The position numbers and the translations under genes are program-made. 64,000 nucleotides of DNA, taken from Dryomyza anilis. Taxonomy: Eukaryota; Arthropoda; Insecta; Diptera; Dryomyzidae. The stretch is taken from contig OX638131.1 of assembly GCA_951804985.1 (NCBI GenBank), forward strand, positions 104,180,464 through 104,244,463, written 5' to 3'. Positions 1-12,956 of this stretch are shown piece after piece (the stretch's first letter is position 1; each line of letters opens with the position of its first letter). The notes under the pieces were generated by a model that worked only from the letters and a program-made list of their open reading frames with translations, ran no database searches and was not told where the DNA came from.

Positions 1-250
1 TGTCCACATAAATGTGAGAATTATGATATACAAAACAATAAATTCCAAAAACTAATATTGAAAAATATTTTTTAATTAATATTGAAGCAGTTTAGAAACA
101 CTTTTTCGACATACTTCAAACACACAAAGGCCGAGTTTGTATCACAATCTGTCTGTTTTCTGCCCATTCCACAAAATTGAATTTAGACTTCCCAAAATAT
201 TACATTTATCTTTGTGTTTAACGGAAATATTCCAGAAATAGAATCAAAAC
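1..250. repeat. Dispersed AT-rich repeat, copy 1
   Basis: Bases about 85-240 match the reverse complement of about 3385-3575 at roughly 80 % over the best 80 bp. The shared blocks include TCGACATA, TTTGTA and CTGTTTTCTGCCC. Both copies sit beside the same 19-bp satellite, so they may be parts of one older unit. Bases 1-84 show nothing recognisable. Confidence 0.55.
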
Positions 251-1905
251 AAAATACGAATTTTTAGAAAAAATACGATTTTAGTAAAAATACGAATTTT
301 TAGTAGAAATACGCATTTTTAGTAAAAATACGAATTTTTAGTAAAAAAATACGAATTTTTGGTAAAAATTCGACTTTTTGGTATATATACGAATTTTTAG
401 AAAAAATACGAATTTTTAGTAAAATTACGAATTTTTAGTAAAAATACACATTTCTAGTAAAAATACGAATTTTTGGTAAAAATCCGAATTTTTAGTAGAA
501 ATACGAATTTTTAGTAAAAATTCAAATTTTAAGTAAAAATTCGAATTTTAAGTAAAAATATGAATTTTTAGTAAAAATACGCATTTTTAGTAAAAATACG
601 AATTTTTTGTATAAATACGAATTTTTAGTATAAATACGAATTTATAGTACAAATACGAATTTTTAGTAGTAATACGAATTTTTAGTAAAAAATCGAATTT
701 TAAGTAAAATTTCGAATTTTAAGTACAAATAAGAAATACGAATTTTTAGTAAAAATCCGAATTTTTAGTAGAAATACGAATTTTTAGTAAAAATACGCAT
801 TTTTAATATAAATACGAATTTTTGGTATAAATACGAACTTTTAGTATAAATACGAATTTATAGTAAAAATACGAATTTTTGGTAAAATTACGAATTTTTA
901 GTAGAAAAATAATTTTTAGAATAAATACGAATTTTTGGTAAAAATACGAATTTTTGGTAAAAATACGAATTTTTAGTAAAAATACGAATTTTTAGAACAA
1001 ATACGATTTTAGTAAAAATACGAATTTTTAGTAGAAATACGCATTTTTAGTAAAAATACGAATTTTTGGTAAAAAAATACGAATTTTTGGTAAAAATTCG
1101 ACTTTTTGGTATATATACGAATTTTTAGAAAAAATACGAATTTTTAGTAAAATTACGAATTTTTAGTAAAAATACACATTTCTAGTAAAAATACGAATTT
1201 TTGGTAAAAATCCGAATTTTTAGTAGAAATACGAATTTTTAGTAAAAAATCGAATTTTAAGTAAAAATTCGAATTTTAAGTAAAAATATGAATTTTTAGT
1301 AAAAATACGCATTTTTAGTAAAAATACGAATTTTTGGTATAAATACGAATTTTTAGTATAAATACGAATTTATAGTACAAATACGAATTTTTAGTAGAAA
1401 TACGAATTTTTAGTAAAAAATCGAATTTTAAGTAAAATTTCGAATTTTAAGTACAAATAAGAAATACGAATTTTTAGTAAAAATACGAAATTTTAGTAAA
1501 AATACGAATTTTTGGTAAAATTACGAATTTTTAGTAGAAATACGAATTTTTAGTAAAAATACGAATTTTTAGTACAAATACGAATTCTTGGTAAAAATCC
1601 GAATTTTTAGTAGATATACGAATTTTTAGTAAAAATACGCATTTTTAGTATAAATACGAATTTTTGGTATAAATACGAACTTTTAGTATAAATACGAATT
1701 TATAGTAAAAATACGAATTTTTGGTAAAATTACGAATTTTTAGTAGAAATACGAATTTTTAGTAGAAATACGAATTTTTAGTAGAAATATGAATTTTTAG
1801 TAAAATTACGAATTTTTAGTAAAATTACGAATTTTTAGTAAAAATACGAATTTTTAGTAAAAATACGAATTTTTAGTAAAAATACGAATTTTTAGTAAAA
1901 ATAAT
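251..1905 (+). repeat. 19-bp satellite array, unit TACGAATTTTTAGTAAAAA
   Basis: About 1.65 kb of variants of one 19-bp unit, with substitutions such as GCATTTTT, GGTA for AGTA and AATTTATA. A block near 258-780 recurs with its private variants near 986-1510. The marker CGACTTTTTGGTATATATAC starts at 371 and again at 1099, so the offset is 728 bp. This shows segmental duplication within the array. Degenerate units continue to about 1960. Confidence 0.95.
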
Positions 1906-1960
1906 TTTTTTTTGTAGTAAAAATATGATTTTTTTTTTGTAAAAATACAAATTTATTTAC

Positions 1961-3384
1961 CAAATACAGTTTTTTAAATCGATTTTTACTTCAATATGCG
2001 AATATAATAAATACACATTTCGAGTCTTAAATTCAAACTAAAAATATTTAAAAATTTTTAAAAATGTTATTGCCATTTTTACAACAGTATATTTATTATA
2101 TGAAAATACATATCTATCTAAATCAAAAAGTATTTTAAGTCAATGAAATAATTCAGCAATTTTTTTAGTTGTTTCAGGCACTTTTTGTTCAGTAAAAGCA
2201 AGACATGCGATAAATTTTGGCAACTCATGCAGACATGTGTGTGTCTGACATACGGACAGACGGACGCATGCATGCAAACATGCGGCAAATGAATTAAAAG
2301 ACGATTTTTCAAACAATCAAGTAAAAAAAAAAAAATAAAATAGACGCAAATCATAAAAACTGACGGCAAACTGACTAAAAAAAAAATACGACAAAGAAGC
2401 TATTGTTTGTTCAATAAAATAACAAAAAAATCAGCAAAAGAAGTAGGAGAAAAAGCAGCCTAAGTCACAAAGAAATTAAATCGAAATAAACTTAAGTACG
2501 ACAAAAAGTAAAACACACACTCATGCTAACATATATTAATCCTCCGGCGCATATGTAAAAAAAAATAATAATATTTGTGACTTATACGGACGGCATTAAA
2601 ACATATTCGAAGTTACTCGAAGAGAAAAAACCTAAAACGACAAAAACTATAAAGTATAATAATAACAATAAAAGGCAAAAATAAAACAAGTGAAAATATG
2701 TTATGTTTGGGGTTTGCGTGTCAACATGACACGATGCCACCGCTAAATACCCAAACGACACCCTCATCACTCAAAGGAGCTGTACTAACATAAAAAAAAA
2801 AAAAAATGAACAAAATACTAAAAGTAAGAATAATTTATTATAAAAAATGTTATATATAAGAAACTTTGAAAAACCTCGAAGAATTACGGCAAAATATGCG
2901 AACATATTATTTGCAGAAATTCATAAAGTAAAACCCTTTTTTTTACTGAATGCTGCCGTGGTTTTCCATGAAAGCTTTCCTGAGATATTGCAAAAATTTA
3001 GCAAATACTTTTTTTAGTCTACCGTCGCTTATGTAGCCCTACTATTCCTTGAATATGCTTTGAGAAATATTAGTAATAAAAAAAGGCTATTGTCGGCCGT
3101 CATCTGATTTCCGATATACTTCCGAATATCTGCAAAAAAACAGCCAATTGAAATCTAAATCCAAAAACATTCTATAAATCTTCCGAGGTACGAAAACTTT
3201 TTAAATTCTGATTTTCTCCGTCAAATCTGCTGTTAAAAATATATAAAAACTATTTGTTGTGACCTGTGTAAAATCTGCGCTCTTGCAAATATATGTTGAT
3301 ATTCTGCCAGTAATTTGCCTAATATTTTGTAAATGGAACCCGAAAAACCATTTCTGGCATTTTTCTGGAATATTTTCAGCAAAA
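1961..3384. other. AT-rich non-coding stretch
   Basis: No exon, tandem array or mobile element is recognised. There are A- and T-runs and short low-quality frames only. It would be intronic to the DIP-like gene if that gene continues leftward. Confidence 0.6.
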
Positions 3385-3575
3385 TATTCCAGACAAACAC
3401 ACAGATAAATGGATATTTTGCAAAACTATAGCAGGTTTAAATTTTATGGAATTTTAATGGAAGATTTACGGAATATTTTGGGAACGGGCAGAAAACAGAG
3501 AGCATGAGGTACAAATTCCTCCTTTATCTGTTTGAAATATGTCGAAAAAAATGTTTCTAAACAAACATGCCAAAA
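3385..3575. repeat. Dispersed AT-rich repeat, copy 2 (inverted)
   Basis: This is the reverse-complement partner of 85-240. It includes GGGCAGAAAACAGAGAG and TTTGAAATATGTCGAAAAA, which match the opposite strand of copy 1, and like copy 1 it is followed by the 19-bp satellite. Confidence 0.55.
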
Positions 3576-3619
3576 ATGTTGTCGATTTTTACAACTAATT
3601 GTATTTTTACTTAATTTGA

Positions 3620-4056
3620 TATTTTTACTAAAAATTCGTATTCTATACTAACTTTTTTTACGAAAAATTCGTATTTCTACCAAAAATTGTTTTTTATTTT
3701 TTAAATTCGATTTTTTACTAAAAATTCGTATTTTTACTAAAAATTCGTATTTTTACTAAAAATTCGTATTTTTACTAAAAATTCGTATTTTTACTAAAAA
3801 TTCGTATTTTTACTAAAAATTCGTATTTTTACTAAAAATTCGTATTTTTACTAAAAATTCGTATTTTTACTAAAAATTCATATTTTTACTAAAAATTCAT
3901 ATTTTTACTAAAAATTCATATTTTTACTAAAAATTAGTATTATTTTATAGAAATTCGTATTTTTATTAAAAATTTTGTACTATTACGAAAATTTCGTATA
4001 TTTACTACAAATTTTACTAAAAATATGAATTTTTACTATATATTCGCATTTTAACT
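3620..4056 (-). repeat. 19-bp satellite array, inverted orientation
   Basis: Unit ACTAAAAATTCGTATTTTT, the exact reverse complement of the unit in 251-1905. The centre (3715-3880) is nearly homogeneous while the flanks are degenerate. Confidence 0.93.
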
Positions 4057-4774
4057 AATTTAGTATTATTTTTGCTCTTTGCCTAAATTTGTCTACCTAT
4101 GCCTATATTTTAATTTCCACATGATTAACTCATTTTTAATAACCTCTTAATACGCCACATTTTAAATGGCTCTGCAGTAAATGAATAATAAATTAAAATT
4201 TCGCGCGAACAAAAATAAAATAAAAATTAAAAATGTGCGCAAATGTTGAACGTCGAAGTCTTTGCAAGGTATGTACATAATTTTAAAGGTACCTTTAGTA
4301 CCAACATGTTGTGCAACAACTATAATAAGTATAATGACAACAACAGCAGCAACAGCAGCTACAACAAAAAATGCAATATAGGCAGCAATGCATTTATTAT
4401 CTGAAAACCGACTGCAAATGAGATTACAATGTAATCAAGCAGCGCAAGGATGCGTTGTAGATGCGATGTAATGCAACAGCAACAATATTAACAACAACAG
4501 GAGAGTGGAAGCAGCAGCAACAATAGTATTCCGAACAACAGAAGCACTGAAAATTAAAACATGCGTTGCGCAATACGCAACAGCATGCAATGAATTACGC
4601 TGGATGAAGTATGATGGATGCAGAATTCGTTCGTTGTTGGCGCCCCAAACTGTTGACAAGGACGTGACAATAAAATTTTAAATGCAGCGCCAAACCATGG
4701 TGCAAATGCACACTGACAAAAACACCGACAGACATTTGTATACTGTGAGAAAATTAATTTAAAAAAATAATTTT
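4057..4774. other. Non-coding stretch with CAA/CAG microsatellite
   Basis: Bases 4310-4540 are rich in CAACAGCAG-type triplets (for example 4337-4366). Such trinucleotide runs are common in fly introns. The frame on the minus strand over 4435-4659 has no recognisable domain and is not called as a gene. Confidence 0.55.
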
Positions 4775-6742
4775 TGATTTAATGATTTATTGATTTATTG
4801 ATTTATTGATTTATTGATTTATTGATTTATTGATTTATTGATTTATTGATTTATTGATTTATTGATTTATTGATTTATTGATTTATTGATTTATTGATTT
4901 ATTGATTTATTGATTTATTGATTTATTGATTTATTGATTTATTGATTAATTGATTTATTGATTAATTGATTTATTGATTTATTGATTTATTGATTTATTG
5001 ATTTATTGATTTATTGATTTATTGATTTATTGATTTATTGATTTATTGATTTATTGATTTATTGATTTATTGATTTATTGATTTATTGATTTATTGATTT
5101 ATTGATTTATTGATTTATTGATTTATTGATTTATTGATTTATTGATTTATTGATTTATTGATTCATTGATTTATTGATTTATTGATTTAATGATTTATTG
5201 ATTTATTGATTTATTGATTTATTGATTTATTGATTTATTGATTTATTGATTTATTGATTTATTGATTTATTGATTTATTGATTTATTGATTTATTGATTT
5301 ATTGATTTATTGATTTATTGATTTATTGATTTATTGATTTATTGATTTATTGATTTATTGATTTATTGATTTATTGATTTATTGATTTATTGATTTATTG
5401 ATTTATTGATTTATTGATTTATTGATTTATTGATTTATTGATTTATTGATTTATTGATTTATTGATTTATTGATTTATTGATTTATTGATTTATTGATTT
5501 ATTGATTTATTGATTTATTGATTTATTGATTTATTGATTTATTGATTTATTGATTTATTGATTTATTGATTTATTGATTTATTGATTTATTGATTTATTG
5601 ATTTATTGATTTATTGATTTATTGATTTATTGATTTATTGATTTATTGATTTATTGATTTATTGATTTATTGATTTATTGATTTATTGATTTATTGATTT
5701 ATTGATTTATTGATTTATTGATTTATTGATTTATTGATTTATTGATTTATTGATTTATTGATTTATTGATTTATTGATTTATTGATTTATTGATTTATTG
5801 ATTTATTGATTTATTGATTTATTGATTTATTGATTTATTGATTTATTGATTTATTGATTTATTGATTTATTGATTTATTGATTTATTGATTTATTGATTT
5901 ATTGATTTATTGATTTATTGATTTATTGATTTATTGATTTATTGATTTATTGATTTATTGATTTATTGATTTATTGATTTATTGATTTATTGATTTATTG
6001 ATTTATTGATTTATTGATTTATTGATTTATTGATTTATTGATTTATTGATTTATTGATTTATTGATTTATTGATTTATTGATTTATTGATATATTGATTT
6101 ATTGATTTATGGATTTATTGATTTATGGATTTATTGATTTGTTGATTTATTGATTTATTGATTTATTGATTTATTGATTTATTGATTTATTGATTTATTG
6201 ATTTATTGATTTATTGATTTATTGATTTATTGATTTATTGATTTATTGATTTATTGATTTATTGATTTATTGATTTATTGATTTATTGATTTATTGATTT
6301 ATTGATTTATTGATTTATTGATTTATTGATTTATTGATTTATTGATTTATTGATTTATTGATTTATTGATTTATTGATTTATTGATTTATTGATTTATTG
6401 ATTTATTGATTTATTGATTTATTGATTTATTGATTTATTGATTTATTGATTTATTGATTTATTGATTTATTGATTTATTGATTTATTGATTTATTGATTT
6501 ATTGATTTATTGATTTATTGATTTATTGATTTATTGATTTATTGATTTATTGATTTATTGATTTATTGATTTATTGATTTATTGATTTATTGATTTATTG
6601 ATTTATTGATTTATTGATTTATTGATTTATTGATTTATTGATTTATTGATTTATTGATTTATTGATATATTGATTTATTGATTTATGGATTTATTGATTT
6701 ATGGATTTATTGATTTGTTGATTTATTGATTTATTGATTTAT
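4775..6742. repeat. 8-bp satellite array, unit TTGATTTA
   Basis: Nearly 2 kb of almost perfect TTGATTTA repeats. Rare variants are clustered. The block with GATATATTG followed by two ATGGATTT units and one TTTGTTG occurs at 6088 and again at 6664. The spacing is 576 bp, exactly 72 units, so a segment was duplicated in register. Confidence 0.97.
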
Positions 6743-7749
6743 AGAAAAAAAATTTTTGAGTTTAAATTTTCAAATTTTTGCTCAGTGTTTTTTAAACAGA
6801 AATACATCACTTCGAGCCATGCGTCTACTGAACAATTTCCGCGAAATTTTCCAGTCGAAAAAATTAAGTTCTTTCCGTCGACCACTCAATGAATTTTCAC
6901 ATGCACACAGAATACATAGACCAACACACATATAGATGCATATTGTAGTTTTACAATTGTATGTAATTTTACGAATTCATATTTAAAATCACAATGCCCA
7001 TGATTACCAAGTACAACGTTGCAAATAACGTAGCACATTCTGCCTGCTAGGCAAATAAAGCGTCTGCGCTGCGGCTGTCTATGAATAAAAATTAATTTTC
7101 ATTATTAAATTACGTTTTATTGTGCCCACAAATATAAGCACTCATCTGCATACAGCGACTATTTGCACAAATTCCTTTTTTGATACATCATCATATCATC
7201 GTTGTCCTTTTTAATAACATATTTAATAAATTTATGGAAATATATCGTAGAATGCATTAAAAATTTAATATCTTAAATATCAAATTGCTTTCTTTGCTTT
7301 CATTTAACTTGATATATTCAAATATTTTAAGTTTATAGAAAAATTTTAAACGTTTTGAGGAGGACTGGACAAATTTTGTATTTAATGAAAATGGGTTTCA
7401 CATGAATACTTATTTTGTGCCCAATTAAATAAACTGTGTTGCAATAATTATATCTCAATTTCTGCGTTTTCTTTAAATATATTCATAAAAAATATTTCCA
7501 ATATATTGAAAATATTTTGGACATTTTTCAGTTCTAGGAAATCACGAATTTGTAGTAGTCCTATTCGTTTTACAAGTTAATTTTTGATTAAATATAAAAA
7601 AGAACACAAATTTTGATATTTTCGTAAATTATTGAATGTTCGTAAACATTTTTAAATTTGTAAAATTTTAAATTAAGTAAAAATTTAAATTAGCGTTTAA
7701 TTTTAAATAATTCGTAAAAGTTATAAATTTTTGAAATATTTAAAAATAT
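6743..7749. other. Unique AT-rich intronic-type DNA
   Basis: No exon or mobile element is seen. From about 7550 scattered copies of a TTTCGTAA-type motif announce the next array. Confidence 0.55.
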
Positions 7750-8530
7750 TTGCAAAATTAAAAAATATTCGTTAAACTTATAAATTTTCGTAAAATTATG
7801 AAATTTTTGTAAAATTATGAAATTTTCGTAAAATTATGAAATTTTCGTAAAGTTATGAAATTTTCGTAAACTATTCAAATATTCTTAAATTTTGAAAGTT
7901 TCGTAATGACATTTTAGTACTATTTAAAAATGATTGTCAAATTTAATAATACTCGTAAAGATTATTAATTTTCGTAAAAATTATAAATATTCGTAAAATT
8001 ATTAATTTTCGTAAAAATTATAAATTTTCGAAAAAATTATAAATTTTTGTAAAAATTATGTATTTTCGTAAAAATTATAAATTTTCGTAAAAATTATAAA
8101 TTTTCGTAAAATTTATAAATTTTCGTAAAAATTATAAATTTTCGTAAAAGTTATAAATTTTCGTAAAAATTATAAATTTTCGTAAAAGTTATAAATTTTC
8201 GTAAAAATTAAATATTTTCGTAAAAATTATAAATTTTCGTAAAAATTATAAATTTTCGAAAAAATTATAAATTTTCGTAAAAATTATATATTTTCGTAAA
8301 AATTATAAATTTTCGTAAAAATTATATATTTTCGTAAAAATTTTAAATTTTCGTAAAAATTATAAATTTTCGTAAAAATTATAAATTTTCGTAAAAATTA
8401 TAAATTTTCGTAAAAGTTATAAATTTTCGTAAAAATTATAAATTTTCGTAAAAATTATATATTTTCGTAAAAATTATACATTTTCGTAAAAATTATAAAT
8501 TTTCGTAAAATTATAAGTATTCGTAAAATT
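7750..8530. repeat. 19-bp satellite array, unit CGTAAAAATTATAAATTTT
   Basis: About 780 bp of a 19-bp unit alternating an A-tract and a T-tract. Common variants are TATATATTTT, AAGTTATAA and CGAAAAAATT. Its reverse complement aligns with the units at 251-1905 and 54285-55455 over the core TTTTTACNAAAA. Confidence 0.93.
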
Positions 8531-9310
8531 TGAAATGTTTGTAAGATTTAGATATATTCTTAAATTTTTGTAATATATTGAAAGTTTCGATAATTTTCGT
8601 AATTAGTAATATTCGTATAATTTATACATTTTTCATAAATTTTAGAAATTTCGTAAAATTTTCATAATATTTTAAAATTTTTATAAAATGTTGAAAGTTT
8701 CGTACATTGTAAAATTTGTGTAGCTCTTCAATTTAGGTAATATATTGAAAATTACGTATTATTTATAAATATTTTGAAATTTTCGTAATGTTCTAAGATT
8801 TTGGTAATTTTTCCGGTAAATTCGGTATTTTCGTAAAAATAAAAAGTTTTGTAATATTTTGAAATTTTCGTTTGTTTTGTAATTTTTGTAAAATATTTCA
8901 AGTTTTAAATTATTTAGTTCTTCGTAAAATTTATAAATTGTTGTAAATTTTGAAATTGAGGTAAATTTTTAATTTTCAAAATATATAGAAATTTTCGTAA
9001 AAAACATTTGGATATTTCCGTTAAATTTAGCAATGTTCCTAAAACTTGAAATTTTCGAGCTGTTGCGATATTTTCGTAAAGTTTACAAATTTTCGCAAAA
9101 TTTAGGTATTTTCGTAAAATTTAGAAAATTTTGAAATTTTTGAATAATGTTGTATTTTTTGGAAAATATTTCAAGTTTTCAAAACATTTTAATTATTCGC
9201 AATATTTTTAATATTTTCGTAATATTTAGATATTATTGTAAAATTTATAAATTATCATAAATTTTTCAAATTTTCGTAATATTCAGAAATTATCCTAATA
9301 TATTTTCGTA
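8531..9310. repeat. Degenerate extension of the 19-bp array
   Basis: The motif AAATTTTCGTAA recurs at irregular spacing to about 9310, with loss of period. This looks like an old, decayed part of the same array. Confidence 0.6.
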
Positions 9311-10651
9311 CATTTTTTTTATGTTTCCATTTTTCTATAAGGATCGATAATACATTTTCAAAAGTTGCTATGGAGGTTTATTTCGTTTAAATTATTCGTT
9401 TTATTTCCTCATTTTACAATCGGCTGCAATCATGTAATACATAAATTTATTGAAACCAACTAACAACCATTTCAAAATTAGCAAATTGTCGAATATTATT
9501 TTATAATCGACTGGATTCATTGGATACGTGTAACTGCGACGTAGGCAGCAGCAACATAATATGGAAAACTATTAGCGTAAATTAATGCAAATTATGTTGC
9601 TGATCAAAATCTGATTTCACATGGCAACGCAAACCGCAAATTGCAATTGCAGGATGTAACAACAGGCGGAAATTTTATGAAATTACAAAATACTTGATAG
9701 AAATATTTAAATTTTTTGTTTAAATCAAATTTTTTAAAAAATACAGTGTTTAGTAATACAAAACATTCATATAAAATTTAATATATTATCAAATTTTATT
9801 TCAGACTTAAGTGTTTAATAAATGTTTTTCATTTTCTATAATTTCCAATAAACGTTCCACATTAAAATTCATTAATATTTGAAACTATTGTAAATTAATT
9901 TCTACCACATCAAATTTAAATTAACCAACAGACAAATATTCGCTAAATCATTGCATAATTGAAAAGCAATTCATTTGAAAATTGTGTAAATAAAAGTGAA
10001 AAAATAATGACAAACAATGCAAAGTGAAAATTGTACAAATAAATACGCCAAAAATTACATATTTAATTATTTCATTTTACTGCATTTGTCATTTGACCAC
10101 ATTTTGTATTATTTTACAAATTAATTGTTTTACTGTTTAAATTTTAGTCTAATGAAATGTTGTACATTGTTGTTGTTGCTGTCATGTTTCATTGGCAGTT
10201 GTTAGTTGTTGTTGTCCGTATTTTGTTACTGCTTTTGATTGTGGCCATGTATTGGTTGAAATATTATTTAGCTGATTATGTTCGAAATTTAATATTATTA
10301 AAATAAGTATCAGTTGTTGTGTGTATTCATAGAGAAATTTCAATAGTGCATAACAAAAATTAAAGACTTACACATGATAAAGTTTTGATATTAAATATGT
10401 TTTAAATTTTAAAATAAAATAGTCCGTTTTTTACTACACAGAACATTTTTATAAGTTTTACATGTTAGTAGATATTTTGAGTTATATTCAGCATCTCGTT
10501 GTAACCTTTTAGAGCATCTAAAAATGTATAATACATAATTATAAATTTTTTCTAAACTACCGCAGACCAAATTTTAAGCAGGAAATTGGAATATTTGATG
10601 TGGTCAAAATCTGCCTGTTTCCTGCTATAGCATGAACAAAATGGAAAGGGA
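9311..10651. other. Unique AT-rich intronic-type DNA
   Basis: No exon, tandem array or element is recognised. There is a short GTTGTTGTTG run near 10168-10215. Confidence 0.55.
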
Positions 10652-11713
10652 AATGGTAGGCAAAGTGGTAGTGAATATGTGGTAGTGAATATGTTTGGCA
10701 ATATGGTTGGTATTATGGTAGGCAATATGGTAGACAATATGGAAGGTAATATGGTTGATATTATGGTAGGCAATATGGTAGGCAATATGATTGGCAATAT
10801 GGGCGCAATATGGTAAGCAAGATGGTAGGCAATATGGTGGGTAATATAGTAGGCAATATGGTAGGAAATATGGTAGGTAATATGGTGTACAATATGGTAC
10901 AATATGGACAATATGGTAGTGAATATAGTAGGTTGGCAATATGGAACGCAATTTGGTAGACAATATGTTAGAAAATACTGTAGTCCATATGGTAGGCAAT
11001 ATGGTAGACAATATAATAGGAAATACTGTTGGCAATATGGAGGCAATATGGTAGGCAATTTGGTAGGCAATAGGGTAGGCAATATGGTAGGCAATATGGT
11101 AGGCAATATGGTAGGCAATATAATAGGAAATACTGTTGGCAATATGGAGGCAATATGGTAGGCAATTTGGTAGGCAATAGGGTAGGCAATATGGTAGGCA
11201 ATATGGTAGGCAATATGGTAGGCAATATTGTGGACAAAATGGTAGGAAATATGCTATATATAGACAATATGATAGGAAATACTGTAGACAATATGGTAGG
11301 TAATATGATAGGAAATATGGTAGTGAATATAGTAGGTTGGCAATATGGAACGCAATTTGGTAGACAATATGTAAGAAAATACTGTAGTCAATATGGTAGG
11401 CAATATGGTAGACAATATAATAGGAAATACTGTTGGCAATATGGTATGCAATATGGTGGGTAATTTGGTAGGCGATAGGGTAGGCAATATGGTAGGCAAT
11501 ATGGTAGGCAATATGGTAGGCAATATGGTAGGAAATATCGTCGACAAAATGGTAGGAAATATGCTATTATAAACAATATGATAGGAAATACTGTAGACAA
11601 TATGGTAGGTAATATGGTAGGAAATATGGTAGACAATATGGTAGGTAATATGGTTGACATTATGGTAGGCAATATGGTTGGAAATATGGTAGGCAATATG
11701 GTAGGCAATATGG
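10652..11713. repeat. 12-bp minisatellite, unit GGCAATATGGTA
   Basis: About 1.06 kb of a 12-bp unit with many variants. Because 12 is divisible by 3, several frames stay open and give Pro-Thr-Ile-Leu or Gly-Asn-Met-Val repeats that are not genes. The marker GAACGCAATTTGGTAGACAA starts at 10944 and at 11348, a 404-bp higher-order duplication. Confidence 0.95.
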
Positions 11714-12112
11714 CAAACCGATGAAAATTCACAAATTGATTTACAGCCAACATATTACATTACTGAAGGCAAATTTGATATTTGTTAGCAACATTTTCTG
11801 TCGACAACTTCTTGATCAAACGTTTGAAACTTCAAAAGAGAAATTCTGCTATTCTGTCTACTACATGGCCAGTTTCAGGTACAGTTTGCTAGTCCAATTC
11901 CTGCTATAAAAATGATTTTGAAAATTTCAAAACTTAAATTCCTATTAATGTTGCCTATAACCCATTTTACTAACGGCCTTTACCAACATTACTATTGCTT
12001 ATTATGCCTCTTATATACTATTTGATCCCACAAAAATGGGCTATGAATAATATGGTAGGTAACATCGAACACAAAATGTCAGATTAACAAGTAAATGCTG
12101 CCCCTAGGTGTA
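11714..12112. other. Unique intronic-type DNA
   Basis: No feature is recognised. A 62-codon plus-strand frame overlapping the end of the minisatellite has no domain. Confidence 0.5.
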
Positions 12113-12393
12113 AAGGGTTTTTCAATAAGAGCGCTACAAAAGTTTTTTCAAGGGTTTTCAACATGGACGCTACAAAAGTAGAGCGACAGGGACAGCAAAC
12201 GACACCATATTTTTTGCCGCTCTTTTGACATTTATCTTCAGTAAGGTTCGTCATTTCATGATAGAATAATATACGAGCCAACAACGAGTCGAAATTATTA
12301 AAATTTACTACCGAAATTCGAATTCGTATATCTTTCCATCATGAAATGGCAAACCTTACTTAAGAGAAATGTCAAAAGAGCGGCAAGAAATAT
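12113..12393 (-). mobile_element. Foldback MITE, copy 1 (right arm truncated)
   Basis: Matches the element at 38993-39295 in opposite orientation. The left arm contains ACGCTACAAAAGTAGAGCGA, then CGCTCTTTTGACATTT and CATTTCATGATAGAA. The centre contains GAGTCGAAATTATTAAAATT, the reverse complement of the centre of copy 2. The right arm stops after AGCGGCAAGAAATAT, so its outer part is lost. The left end carries a partial repeat of its own terminus (GGGTTTTTCAATAAG, then GGGTTTTCAACATGG). No transposase is encoded. Confidence 0.85.
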
Positions 12394-12818
12394 TTAGAAG
12401 AGTTTTTAATTTTATAATTTTTTGAAATTTAAGACAATTTTTTTAATTTTAGAAATTTTTTGAAAATTTAGGGAGTTTTTGTAATTTCATAAATTTTTTT
12501 ATATGTTTAAAAAATTTAGGAAAGTTTTAAGTTCTAGAAAAAAAAATTTATGTATATTCAAAACTATTTATAACAAAATTAAAATTCTCTATCCAATCGA
12601 TATTACTGGCGAAAAAAATGTAAATTATGCAACTAATCAACCTTTATTGTGACCCCTATATAAACTACGATTTTATTGCAAATTACAAAATGCATATTAC
12701 ATATATTGTGTTGAGCAACAAGCAAAAATTAGTTTTCCATCACATTTATAACTCATGTCAACCGCTTTCAACGCCGAAATATGCCATAAATTTAGACTAA
12801 AATTTCACCATGACTCAC
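12394..12818. other. AT-rich intronic flank
   Basis: A-tract and T-tract rich DNA between the MITE and the Ig3 exon. It includes the donor GTGAGT at 12818-12813. Nothing else is seen. Confidence 0.5.
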
Positions 12819-12956
12819 CTGAAATAATCATATCACCACGTTCTGTCGTCCAGTAATTAATTGATGCCGGATATGCTTCCGTCTGGCATTCGAGAATCAC
12901 ATCTTGTCCCACATATGCGCCCTCCAGTTGATTGGGTATGGAGAGCATTGGCGGAA
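12819..12956 (-). CDS. DIP-like gene, exon for start of Ig domain 3
   Basis: A 138-nt exon (acceptor CCATACAG, donor GTGAGT at 12818-12817). It reads F-PPMLSIPNQLEGAYVGQ, then DVILECQTEAYPASINYWTT and ERGDMIIS, leaving one G. It is the first half of Ig3 with its first Cys (LECQTEAYP) and core Trp (NYW). The rest of Ig3 (expected to begin with a Gly or Asp and to include the closing Y-x-C-x-A-x-N motif) was not found in 1-12818, so it must lie further to the left, making the following intron longer than 12.8 kb. The exon is 11.6 kb from the previous one. Confidence 0.95.

Noticed and set aside
10552..11753. Pro-Thr-Ile-Leu and Gly-Asn-Met-Val repeat proteins
   Set aside because: Translations of the 12-bp minisatellite. 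No signal for splicing or a non-repeat domain.
12084..12284. 66-codon minus-strand frame with CCPC motif
   Set aside because: It lies almost wholly in the foldback MITE arm, whose other copy has no matching open frame need. No domain.
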